Below the pieces are notes generated by a model. It saw only the letters and a list, made by a program, of their open reading frames with translations, did not search any database and was not told where the DNA came from. From positions 235,001-299,000 of the forward strand of contig JACEFZ010001381.1 of assembly GCA_014155875.1 (NCBI GenBank): 64,000 bases of DNA, read 5' to 3'. Origin of the DNA: Cepaea nemoralis (taxonomy: Eukaryota > Mollusca > Gastropoda > Stylommatophora > Helicidae). Within the stretch, counting starts at the first letter, position 1. The number at the start of each line of letters is the position of its first letter. A program made the position numbers and the translations under genes. Below, piece by piece: positions 23,093 through 32,336 of this stretch.

Positions 23093-23951
23093 TTTCATTT
23101 TTCATTCATTGGCACCTTTCCGTCTTGACAGCCGATAGTTTGGTACATTGTGCTTCAAAAAGGCTTAATAACTACGACCATGGCGGTGGCGAGTGTGGCT
23201 GATAAGGCCAATTCGTGCTGTAAATGTTTGTCCACAGTGGATACATGTGAAAACATGGTCATTTCCACAATCCTGCACCATCTTACGTCTCTCACGCTCT
23301 GTGTGTGCTTTATCTGCAATCATTTTCTCCTTTGTCTTTATTCCATTTCTGATAGTTGCCCTCCATGCAACACGTTCAGCGGCGACTTGCTCCCAATGTG
23401 CATTATCAATGCCTGTATCAATCATGTACCGCTTACACACATCTTTGTATCGTAGTAGAGGCCGACCCTGAGATCTCCTAACCATCTGTAGTTCACCAAA
23501 AAAGATGTCCTTTGCTATTCTACCATCAACCATCCTCCTAACGTGTCCTATCCATCTAAGTCTACGAAGACTGAGCATGGAACACACCGTCACACAACCT
23601 GGTCTTTCCAATACTTCAGTATTTGTGATTTTGTCGTGCCACTCAAAACCAAGTATTCTTCACAGACACCGCATATGAAAGCTGTTTAAACGTTTCTCTT
23701 GGTGTGAGTAATTGACCAGGCTTCACTGTCATAAAGAGAAGTACTAAGGACACAGGCTTGGTAGACGAGGGCTTTTGTTTTGGCAGTAAGCTTCCTGTTC
23801 TCCCAGACTCTTTTTGCTAAAATGTTCATTGTTGTTGCTGCCTTACCAATCCTGATGTTGATTTCCTGATCTAGGGATAATTTGCTATTTACCTCAGATC
23901 CTAGATATGTAAAATGGTCTACTATCTCCAGTTCGCCAAATAAGATTGATA
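23093..23951 (-). mobile_element. LINE (L-C) with C-terminal C2H2 finger, nested, TSD TTCCGTGT
   Basis: Minus-strand LINE fragment. Its post-catalytic region runs from about 23920 (FTYLGSEVNSKLSLD, KRVWENRKLTAKTKALVYQ) to an open 148-residue stretch (23165-23611) with RRLRWIGHVRRMVDGRIAK and RPLLRYKDVCKR. It ends in a C2H2-type finger CIHCGQTFTARIGLISHTRH. The 3' tail is an ATGA-type repeat. The 8-bp duplication TTCCGTGT at 23085-23092 and 23952-23959 shows it entered the RTE-like LINE. The clade is uncertain; related elements with this finger occur widely in animals. Confidence 0.85.
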
Positions 23952-24890
23952 TTCCGTGTGTATTTTATGGTGCTTAAGCCATGTGTTTCCAATTATCATA
24001 TATTAATATTTGCCCATTCTATTAGTTGCTCTCCTCTTTCATTTCTTGTACCTAAACCATAATTCCCAACTATATCCTCCATTTTTCCTTTTCCTACTTT
24101 TGCATTAAAATCTCCCAATATTATTTTTGTTTCTTGTGATCCAATTTGAGCTATCACCATTTCTACTTCATCGTAAAAGTGTTGTATTTCTTCATCACTA
24201 GTGTTTGTTGTTGGTGCATATACTTGTATAATATTCATATCTATCTATTTGCCTTTGATTTTGACCATTATAACTCTATCTGAAATACACCCGTGTACAT
24301 TAATTCATTTGGCTGTTTTTTTTTCATCAAATATTATTCCTACACCTTTTTCACGCGCATCCCCTCCAGAATAATTTATTGTGTGTTTGTCGGTTATAAT
24401 TTTGCCAGATCCCTTCCATCTCATATCACTTATGCCTACCTAGTATATTCATTTTCATGCTAGCCATCTTTCTTAGAACATTGTTCAACTTTCCTATTTC
24501 ATTTAATGTCCTTACATCTCATGTTCCTACTCTAAATTTATTTATTTTAGTTACGGTTTTGCAATCAGTAGCTGGATGACTGTCTGGTGTCACCCGTGAT
24601 TCATGACTGTCTCTACCGGACGAGGATGTCCTAAGACAGCCATTAACTATCTCTGAAATTTGTGTTGCCAGGAAATCTTGGGAAGATAATGCAGTGGTTT
24701 CCCCTTGCCTTCCACATCCACATCTTTTACTTATGCCTTTGACAGCCATTTCGACTGTCAGAACAAGTGAGTGCCCCGCTCTGCTCAGCTGCAGAGTTGT
24801 CCACCTATTCCTGTGGGTACTCGGTTCCCAGTGCTGCGTTAGCCACACCGTGGTGTATTTCCCAACCTCTATTGCTTGTAGGTGCAGTTA

Positions 24891-25059
24891 GGATTTCCCC
24901 TTCCTAAAGTTATGGTCTACGACCAAAACTCTCCAGTACGTTTAGAGAACTCAAGTATACATACCAGTAATGAAGAGTTATTTGTTGACATGGTTTGCTT
25001 AGTATGACAATAACTTAAAATCTTGAAAACACGGCTGTTTGATTTTTAGTATTGCTTAA
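24891..25059. other. Short unassigned stretch
   Basis: Nothing recognisable between the two LINE remnants. Confidence 0.4.
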
Positions 25060-25592
25060 CTCCAGTGGAGAAGTGGAGCTGGACTTAATTTGTGAGAAAT
25101 CATCTAAAGAAGAAATTAAGAAAGCTATCAAACTTGTGAAAGATGGGAAAGCTGCTCATGTAGATGATATCACAGAAGAGGCTGCAAAACTAAAATAACC
25201 ACCTCATCTTAGTGACTGCACAAATTATTTAACAGAAAATGGGAGGCTGAAGAAACACCAGCAGACTAAACAGAAGGGTATCTGGCTAAGCTGCTAAAGG
25301 AAAGATACCTACAAGAGTGTGAAAACTATAGAGGAATAATTGTATAGTCAGTTCGTGGGAAAATATTAAAGAGGGTCAGTCTGGAGAAATTAAAAAATGT
25401 CACTGACCAAACAAACACTTAGGGAAGAACAGACAGGTTTCCATGAAATGAACCCTTCATTAAGCAGACAGTCACATTGCACAAATAACAGAGCAAAGCA
25501 CTGAACTGAACTCTCACTTTACACCGGACTTGTGGATTAAGAATAGGTCTGTGACCACACTGATATGGAATCCCTTTGTAAGATGAGAAACT

Positions 25593-26724
25593 GATTAATT
25601 GATTGATTGATTTAGGAATCGACATCACAGCATTCGGGGCATTCCCATAAGCGCTCCGTCCCCATCCTCAGCAGCCAGCGAAGAGTTCCAACATCAATAG
25701 TACCAGTAGCAATCTGATTATATGTCCGTCTGGCCTTTCCTCTGAGCGTTGAGCGTCGGCCAGATCCCCTCGTCACCCCTCGCTGTCTCATTCTTGCCAG
25801 ACCATGGTAATCCATTTGCTCCTCCGAGGTGTACACGTGCTCCCACAAGGCCGCAACCACGTCTGTCTTGTCATGTATCAATATTCCACCAAGTTCTACA
25901 GAGCCAGCCAATCTGTCCGCCTGTTCATTTCCCAGCACACCGGCATACCCCGGAGAAAAGATCCAGGCGATGCTTGTCACGCGTGACCTCCGAAGCAAAG
26001 CAAAGCCACTCCGCACGAAGCCTGCCCGTCCTCACCCTCGTCAGCATGCTTTCTGAGTCAGTTACAATCACAATGACTGTGTGTGTCGTATTCTCCATCC
26101 AGCGGAGAGCCGCAGTGACTGCCTCCACCCCCATTCTTAAGCTGGATGTTGTGGTATCATATGTCAGGCTCTCCTGCACCAAACGTCGACCATTAGCTTT
26201 GGCTATGATCCCCCAGCCACTTCTCTCACCTCTTGACAACGAACCATCTGTGTAGATAATCACATCACTCGGGTGAGCATTGTCCTGAATTAGTTGCTGG
26301 ATTTCCACTTCCGTGGCCCCTGCTGGCCACTGCCTGCACTCCCGGCTTAATGTGATTATAACTCTGCACAAGTCTGACTGCTCCGCTGGCACTCTGACCC
26401 ACTCCTCTCCTCGCCTAATGTTCTCCAAGGGGCACACCTGTCTGATCGTATCCTCCGCCTGAGCCATCCATGATTTCTCTCTTATCAGTCGCTGACCCTT
26501 AACTGCGTCCAGCGCCTCATGCAGTGGGTGGTCTGTGCTGCAGCTACTCTGAGGTATGCCTTCGCCTGCATCACCTTGAGCCTCCTAGCAACAGTCGGCA
26601 GACCAAGGATGAACGCATACACACTACTGGGGTGTCTCTAGTGCATCCCAGAATGACCCGCATAGCTTCGTTCTGTATGCGCTCTAACTTCACCAGCTGA
26701 CTCTCTGGGGCAGTGAGCAGTCCT
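25593..26724 (-). mobile_element. RNase-H-bearing LINE (L-F), copy 1, 9-bp TSD
   Basis: Minus strand, 5'-truncated. Two overlapping frames (25925-26467 and 25612-26016) carry an RNase H domain: DVIIYTDGSLSRGERSGWG (first Asp), VTDSESMLTRV, and WIFSPGYAGVLGNEQADRLA (His/Asp end). The C-terminus has ERLWECPECC. The 3' end is an (AATC)n tail read on this strand. TGAGAAACT at 25584-25592 and 26725-26733 is the target duplication. A cellular-type RNase H fused to a LINE points to the I/R1-like group. A frameshift near 26000 inactivates it. Confidence 0.88.
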
Positions 26725-26746
26725 TGAGAAACTATATGAGCCCAGA

Positions 26747-28675
26747 TGTCACTTGTTTTCCCGGGAGGAAGTTGGAATCAACAAGCACATCTTCAAACTT
26801 ATTATCTGTTGGGATTATTGACTGACTTCTGTCTACACTCCTCCCTTCTGTCTTCCCTTCCATATATCTATTTCTTTCACTCTCTCTCTCTCTGTTATTC
26901 CCTCAACACATACTCCGACAACAGTTCCTTTCAACGATAAATAAAAGATTTATTAATAAAAACTATGTCTGGTGTATGTATGGATAGTGTCTATGTAGTT
27001 GGTATGTTCTTCTAGTGTGGATGCCAGATAAGATGTTGATAGATAGTCTCCGTGTCTTCTCTCGTCTCTTCTCTCGGCTAAAGTACAGTACAGTACATAG
27101 ATACAACGGAACGGTCTCAACCTGAATGCTCCGTCTGCTTGAGTCTGTAGATATATCCGTTTTTTGTAATGAAAAATGTTCACCACTGTATCAATGTACT
27201 TAAACCGATCACTATATGCTGTCAGCTTAGACTGAATGTTCTTTGCTTTTTTATAGCGTTCCTAATTCCATCCTGGAAAACACATCGATTTTCTAGTATT
27301 TTCTATTTTGTCCTGTAAACGTTCTACACTGGATAGTTCTTAATTGGTATAGACACTTGGTATGCGCCTTGCAACTCTTCGATACTGAGTCATTTGAGTC
27401 TTACTATTATGTTATAGGGTCTCTATTTTCCGTTCTCTGTCATCCTTAATATTTATGATGACACTTCTTTTCTCTCCTTTCTTATGCACAAGTGTCGTGC
27501 TTTATTATTTGAAAGTGCTTTCTTTGGGGTTATCAATACTGATTAATCTTTACCACAGCCATCTGTGTTATATCGTCGTTGATATGTCCCGCACTGGTAT
27601 TGGAACCTGTGTAACAAAGATTTAATAATGAGAGCTGTGTCTGCTTCATATTCTTTCTTATGTGAGTGTCTTTTCCTCCAGCCGAAATGAAAAGGCTTCC
27701 GAAAAAACCCACTCTGACATAAGATAGAAGCTTACCTAACGTCTATACTATTCCTACTAGTATTTACTTGTACACGCTAAGCATCCTCTATTCCCCTATG
27801 CTAGAAGATTACTTCACTGTGATTTTACCTTATAATTATCCTTGTCTGAATTGGGAGTACTAATGCACAATAGATACACAAACGTTCCTCCGAACGCAGC
27901 ACCACCCTTTTCATACTCACTTGTCTCATGGAAATCAAGAATCACACTAAACTTCCACAAAGAAGTGGCCACTCTTTATAGGTCATTTTTGCCGCATAGT
28001 CCTTGACCTATCTGGACACCTCAAGTCAATACCTCATTATCCCCGTTAGTGGAAATTTACTGATTGGAAACTTTTCCGTTATTTCTAAAACCCTCATTGT
28101 TTTGTTCCTTCACTCTGAGTCATCTAGACCGCAATATGCTGTGGAAATTTTCCTCAGTAACCAATCTCCCCACCTCCTTATCAGCCCCAACTCTGGCGGC
28201 TCTTTTAACTCTGTTCCCGGTAGTTCACCATCCGCGTAATCAGCGCTGACTCCCTCTCTACACCCACCTGACACTATCTGGTTTTTCAATCCTGTCTTTA
28301 TCACCTGACCGCGATACTGTCCAATAGTGCTGTCTGCCTTTGTCGCAAACCTATTTGTCCACGCGACAGTTTACCTGTGCTGTCTGCGGGCACTTCCGTG
28401 TCTTGACCTATAAACACATGCGCCTGGTCACTCAACCCGACATTTCGTTATGTTTGTGACCAGTGACTTAACCTCGTCATCCTACACTCTCGTCGACCTG
28501 TGCCGCTGTTATTTCTACGTTAACCGTTCAATCCGTTAACATTGGGGTCATTGACTCCGGTCACACCGTGGTTGGTTATCCTTACTGTTTTGTTTGTTAA
28601 CCCTTCTCCTACCTGGTTAGTCGGTTTATAAGGTCGTCTATCTGGGAATCAATAAACTATCATCATTCTGTGACA
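26747..28675 (-). repeat. LTR1 (1,929 bp), outer type
   Basis: Ends TGTCAC...GTGACA. Shares with LTR4, against LTR2/LTR3, variants such as CCTTAATATTTA, ATATCGTCGTTG, ATTATCCCCGTT, TTTCGTTATG and GTTAACCGTTC. It has a few private changes, for example CAGTACAGTACATAG. In element orientation this is the 3' LTR of unit A. Confidence 0.95.
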
Positions 28676-28688
28676 AAGGCCCCCTCTT
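28676..28688 (-). promoter_or_regulatory. Polypurine tract of unit A
   Basis: On the minus strand AAGAGGGGGCCTT directly abuts the LTR. Identical tracts are at 34263-34275 (unit B) and 39819-39831 (unit C). Confidence 0.75.
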
Positions 28689-28751
28689 AAGAGAGTTGAC
28701 CGCGTCGACTCTTCATCAATGTAGTTTTGATTCCTATGATCCTCCAACTTA

Positions 28752-28988
28752 TTACTCTTCCTCTAGAGTTGGATGTCTAGATAAGAAATCTGCTCCTACA
28801 TTCTCCTTACCAAGGATGTATTCCACTGTGAAGTCCTGTTGCAGCAACAACGTCCAGCACATCCACCGTGCGTTGAGCTTCTGCGAAGTAGCTATTAACA
28901 TCACATGTTGATGATATGATTGGATCCTCACATGGCTCACCTCATTATCCAGTAGGCGCTCTAATTGACACCCTACTATACTACTCAC
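28752..28988 (-). pseudogene. Unit A: misplaced RNase H C-terminal and connector fragment
   Basis: The 78-residue frame contains LNARWMCWTLLLQQDFTVEY, LGKENVGADFLSRHP and a short acidic end, which is the RNase H end and the connector that in Ty3/gypsy elements precede integrase. Here it lies after the integrase C-terminal domain, just upstream of the polypurine tract. Units B and C have the same segment (about 34339-34575 and 39895-40131), but a C-to-A change on the minus strand turns the Cys codon of WMCW into TGA. Confidence 0.75.
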
Positions 28989-28996
28989 GACTGAAA

Positions 28997-29950
28997 CTAG
29001 TGTTGGCTCCTCGCTCCTGTACGTCCGGTCGACCTACTTTCGACTTGCGTCAGCGACGGCTCACAATACAGACGGATTGTCCCATCCTGATTGTAACACT
29101 GCTTCCATGTCCTCTTGGTTTCCCCCGGCTTTGCCTCTGGGGATGTTCCACCTCGTCCTCGATGGACCGAGTCGTCTTTCCCAAATCTCCTGGACTTTTG
29201 CTTCCAGGACCATCTTGGGCGATATTGTATCTGGTCAGCCAATCTTCGGTTGGAGTCCTGGGTAATTCTCGCTTTTCCCGGCGTTACCCACCCCTTCTGA
29301 ACTTGGTTACCGGTGAAACTTTCACTCTTGTCCTTTCCCTGACTTGTGATTTCCCTCCTCCTGTCGTTGGGTAAATCTGACCTATCACATACTGTCCCAT
29401 AGGCCCTCCTATGTTGTACTGGCGATCTCTGGTCTTCGCCTGGACTGGTAACCTTTGTCCCAATGGTTGCCATCACCATAAAGTGCGAAGCTTTGCTCCC
29501 GGATCTCTCCTCATATTTCCTAATGAGATGTCTAGGGAGATTTTTCTTCTCTTCCCCGATCCGTATTTTGTAGATGTTCTTGGATACCACCTTTTCCACA
29601 GGATAAGGTCCTTTCCATCCTACTTGGAGTATATTGGTCTCTGCTGGACTCCACACTTCCACTTTGTCTTCCACTTTAAGAGCTAGTTTCCTCTTAATTC
29701 GCTTGTTGGGTGGTGCTTTCTGGCACACCGAACAAGACTTCAACCACCGGCGTACATCTCCGGTCATTCCTGGCCAGCAATAATGGCCGGAAATTTGCTG
29801 CAAGGTCTCTCTGACACCCATATGTCGATTCTCGCCAATGATGTGTCCACTCTGAAGAATGTGAGGACGGTGGGTCTCTGGAACCACCCACTGCTCGTGC
29901 AGGTTATCTCCCCTCCCAGCTCTCCGATAGAGTAGTCGATTCTTCAGAAA
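28997..29950 (-). CDS. Unit A: integrase zinc finger joined directly to C-terminal domain
   Basis: Open from about 29947, with a first Met at 29887, to 28997. The H2C2 finger is visible as HIIGENRHMGVRETLQQ with CSVC about 25 residues on. Only about 15 residues later the C-terminal module begins (VEDKVEVWSP, VGWKGPYPVEKVVSKNIYKI, LPRHLIRKYEE). The D,D-35-E catalytic core, about 150 residues in related elements, is absent. A basic, low-complexity tail follows. An in-frame TAA at about 29951 separates it from the Gag-protease frame; units B and C have TAC there. It cannot act as an integrase alone. Confidence 0.85.
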   Translation of the reverse strand, partial: FLKNRLLYRRAGRGDNLHEQWVVPETHRPHILQSGHIIGENRHMGVRETLQQISGHYCWPGMTGDVRRWLKSCSVCQKAPPNKRIKRKLALKVEDKVEVWSPAETNILQVGWKGPYPVEKVVSKNIYKIRIGEEKKNLPRHLIRKYEERSGSKASHFMVMATIGTKVTSPGEDQRSPVQHRRAYGTVCDRSDLPNDRRREITSQGKDKSESFTGNQVQKGWVTPGKARITQDSNRRLADQIQYRPRWSWKQKSRRFGKDDSVHRGRGGTSPEAKPGETKRTWKQCYNQDGTIRLYCEPSLTQVESRSTGRTGARSQH

Positions 29951-31822
29951 TTACTGTCCCCGTTCTGGTGGCTCAGCACTTCTTTGCAGCTTTCTGTAGC
30001 ACGGACGCAACGTAGTATCCTTCCTCTGGGTAGTATGCAATTCTCCTATCACTGAGTTGTCGCATAGTGTCTCTGCCTCTTTTTCCTTCCCTTGAGATCC
30101 ACTGACTACTGTTCCCTTGTGGGCTGGCTGGTTGGGCATTCCCAAAAAGACATATTTCGTACCAATGATCATGGGAAATAAGGAGTCAGATAATACAGCA
30201 GCTGGAATAATGCCCGTGACGTACCTGGATTTAATCTCCACCTTGGCGATTGGCAGCGTCATGGTAACAGCACTCCTCATTGCCGGCTGTATCTCTATGG
30301 TCTCCCCTGTAAGTTGGTCTGGGCTTACCAAGCTGGCGTCCACCACCGCTTCCCCATCCAAACCGGTATCGTAGAGACAAGCAACCTGTTGGCCATTTAC
30401 TTCAATCAGTTCAACCACAGGTGGTCTCTCTTGGTCCTGAGTGTCTTTCATCTCCTTGACCGTTTCCTTGTCTTCCTCTTTTAATTCCTCGAGGTTGGTT
30501 ATGCAATTGGCGTCTTCTGCCTTGCATCTGTAGTCCACAGTATTATGTGTTGTCGACTGGCAGTGTGTGCACCATGTTCCCTTCCTAGGTTTCCGTGTGT
30601 CCTTTTTGTTCCTAGCTCCTTCGCCGACCTCAGCCTTGTCTGTGATCACCGTCGTAGGAATCACTTTGCATGCTGCGAAGTAAGAACTTTTAGGTTTCGA
30701 TCTGCAGTCCTTCGTGTTATGAGATGGCACTTTGCAGAATGAACACCACTTCTCAGACCACTGTCGTTTCGCTGGAGAATTCGAGGTGTTCTGGTTTCCT
30801 TCCTTCACCTTCTCTGAACTCTCCTCTGTGTGCTTTATATAAGGTTCCATTTTTTCTCCTTCCCAGTTTTTAGGTTTCTTTTTGTCTTGTTTCTCCTGAC
30901 CTTTGGTTTGAATACTGAGTTCCGCAGCCTCCCCATGTACCTCTACGAATCTTTCCGCCAGCTTATTCACAACATCAATCCGTTCCGCCCCTTGTTCTCC
31001 CAAGAAGGTTCTGAGAGGTTTCGACATTTGCTTTCGCATCTGGTCGACCACCATCATCTCTTCGAGACTCTCATAATCCCTCTTGAATTCTGCCAAGTCC
31101 ATCCATTTCTGGAGATAGGATTTCAGCCTCAGACTGTAGGCGGCGAATAGCTCCCCCGGCTCTCGTCTAGACGACCTAAACTTCTTCCGATACGTTTGTG
31201 CTGTGATTGCGTAATGTTTCATTAACGCGGCTTTTAGCTCGTCGTAGTTGTTTTCCTGACCAGGTGATAGGCGTGTGTACACTTCGAAACCCGAACCCCT
31301 GAGTCCCTGGGATATCTTAAGAGCCCATTTACTCCTATCCAGTCCCATAGCGATTGCCATTGTCTGAAAGCGTTGAAGATATTGATCAATTTTCTCTTTG
31401 CCCTCTTCGTAGATCGCTAGAGGGAACTTCATAGCATGGTAGCTATGTCCACCTACTGGTGTTGAGCCAGGGAGAGAGGAACCTCCCACTGCTCCCTGCG
31501 TTTCTCCACTAGATTGCATCTTGAGCTCAAGTTCCCGCATCCGGTACTCGTGCTCCCTTTTCTGAGCTTCTTGCTCTGCCTCCAGTTTCTTAGCCGCTTG
31601 CTCCGATTCAAATTTCTTAGCCGCTTGCTCAGCTTCAAATTTCTTGGCCGCTTGCTCAGCTTCAAATTTCTTGAATTCTAACTCAGCTTTTCTATCCTCC
31701 CTTTCTGCTTGACGAAGCTCCCTCTCCACCTCCTGAACATAGTCCGTTAGGGCCAATCCCGCCAAACCTATTTCTTCTCCTTTGGCCCTAAGTTCTGCTG
31801 TAGTTAATTTAGGAGTGGCCAT
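29951..31822 (-). CDS. Unit A: Gag-protease polyprotein, 623 residues
   Basis: Starts MATPKLTTAELRAKGEEIG. An amphipathic coiled coil (about residues 28-105) includes three near-identical KFEAEQAAK-type nonapeptides. A retrotransposon capsid domain follows, with a SCAN-like segment (MSKPLRTFLGEQGAERIDVV) near residues 255-295. One standard zinc knuckle CSFCKVPSHNTKDC and a second with its last Cys replaced by Tyr (CTHCQSTTHNTVDY) come next. The protease-like domain shows VACLYDTGLDGEAVVD and later IIGTKYVFLG. This is the only copy of the three with an unbroken Gag. It would form particles and bind RNA but lacks its own polymerase. Confidence 0.92.
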   Translation of the reverse strand: MATPKLTTAELRAKGEEIGLAGLALTDYVQEVERELRQAEREDRKAELEFKKFEAEQAAKKFEAEQAAKKFESEQAAKKLEAEQEAQKREHEYRMRELELKMQSSGETQGAVGGSSLPGSTPVGGHSYHAMKFPLAIYEEGKEKIDQYLQRFQTMAIAMGLDRSKWALKISQGLRGSGFEVYTRLSPGQENNYDELKAALMKHYAITAQTYRKKFRSSRREPGELFAAYSLRLKSYLQKWMDLAEFKRDYESLEEMMVVDQMRKQMSKPLRTFLGEQGAERIDVVNKLAERFVEVHGEAAELSIQTKGQEKQDKKKPKNWEGEKMEPYIKHTEESSEKVKEGNQNTSNSPAKRQWSEKWCSFCKVPSHNTKDCRSKPKSSYFAACKVIPTTVITDKAEVGEGARNKKDTRKPRKGTWCTHCQSTTHNTVDYRCKAEDANCITNLEELKEEDKETVKEMKDTQDQERPPVVELIEVNGQQVACLYDTGLDGEAVVDASLVSPDQLTGETIEIQPAMRSAVTMTLPIAKVEIKSRYVTGIIPAAVLSDSLFPMIIGTKYVFLGMPNQPAHKGTVVSGSQGKEKEAETLCDNSVIGELHTTQRKDTTLRPCYRKLQRSAEPPERGQ

Positions 31823-32315
31823 CGTTACAGAAAGTCAGCAGGTAGAATAAGGACACGACTCGACAGTAAAGAATTACTCCTAATATAAGTTAAATATATC
31901 TATATATATATCAATTTCCTTATGTACTATCTAATAATTAAGTATCTACAACACCACACAGTACATCACAACCACTCTCTCATCCATAAGAGGAGACATA
32001 GGATAAAGACTTATGTAGACGTGTGACCGTGTGACTAGGTATGTAATGTGTCTTACCACCTATCCACATTCACTCTGTTTGAAACTTTCACACTGTAAAG
32101 TCACCAGCATTAATGAAATGTTTCTACCATAAATGTAATGGCACCATATATCCAATGGACGTCCTTCCATTAACAGTCATCAATGTATACTTATATTTAT
32201 TCCAATCAGTATGTCCCAACATGCAGGTACTCCGCTATGCCTGTGCCAATATGCAGGTACCCCTCTATGTATATGCCCTGTTATGCCTCCAGGTCATATG
32301 GGTATTATGTATGTA

Positions 32316-32332
32316 CTCCGCTGCCTCCACCA
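32316..32332 (-). promoter_or_regulatory. Primer-binding site of unit A
   Basis: On the minus strand TGGTGGAGGCAGCGGAG begins four bases after the LTR. Its complement ends in CCACCA, as expected for a tRNA 3' end. Units B (37863-37879) and C (43467-43483) have A instead of the ninth base G. Confidence 0.75.
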
Positions 32333-32336
32333 ATTA

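Larger units (their letters stand above)
22150..24890 (-). mobile_element. RTE-like LINE (L-B family), split and internally deleted
   Basis: Read on the minus strand from 24890. The apurinic-type endonuclease starts near 24535 with a TLNEIGKLNNVL segment and continues through IIQVYAPTTNTSDEE, IILGDFNAKVG and GLGTRNERGEQLIEW (23996-24238). It is then interrupted by another LINE (23093-23951). The endonuclease end resumes at 23092 with KICNQIDNILIDKRF. RT itself is missing. A SINE piece (22749-22866) precedes the C-terminal region (VDSFKYLG, LLYGSESW, FLRRMLRIPWAARV, GKRGRGRPKEMVLDGL), which ends with a short GATGATGAT tail. The endonuclease resembles that of RTE/BovB elements. Confidence 0.8.

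Noticed and set aside
30545..31150. Plus-strand frames inside the LTR-array units, repeated at 36132 and 41691
   Set aside because: They are antisense shadows of the minus-strand Gag frame and carry no domain of their own.
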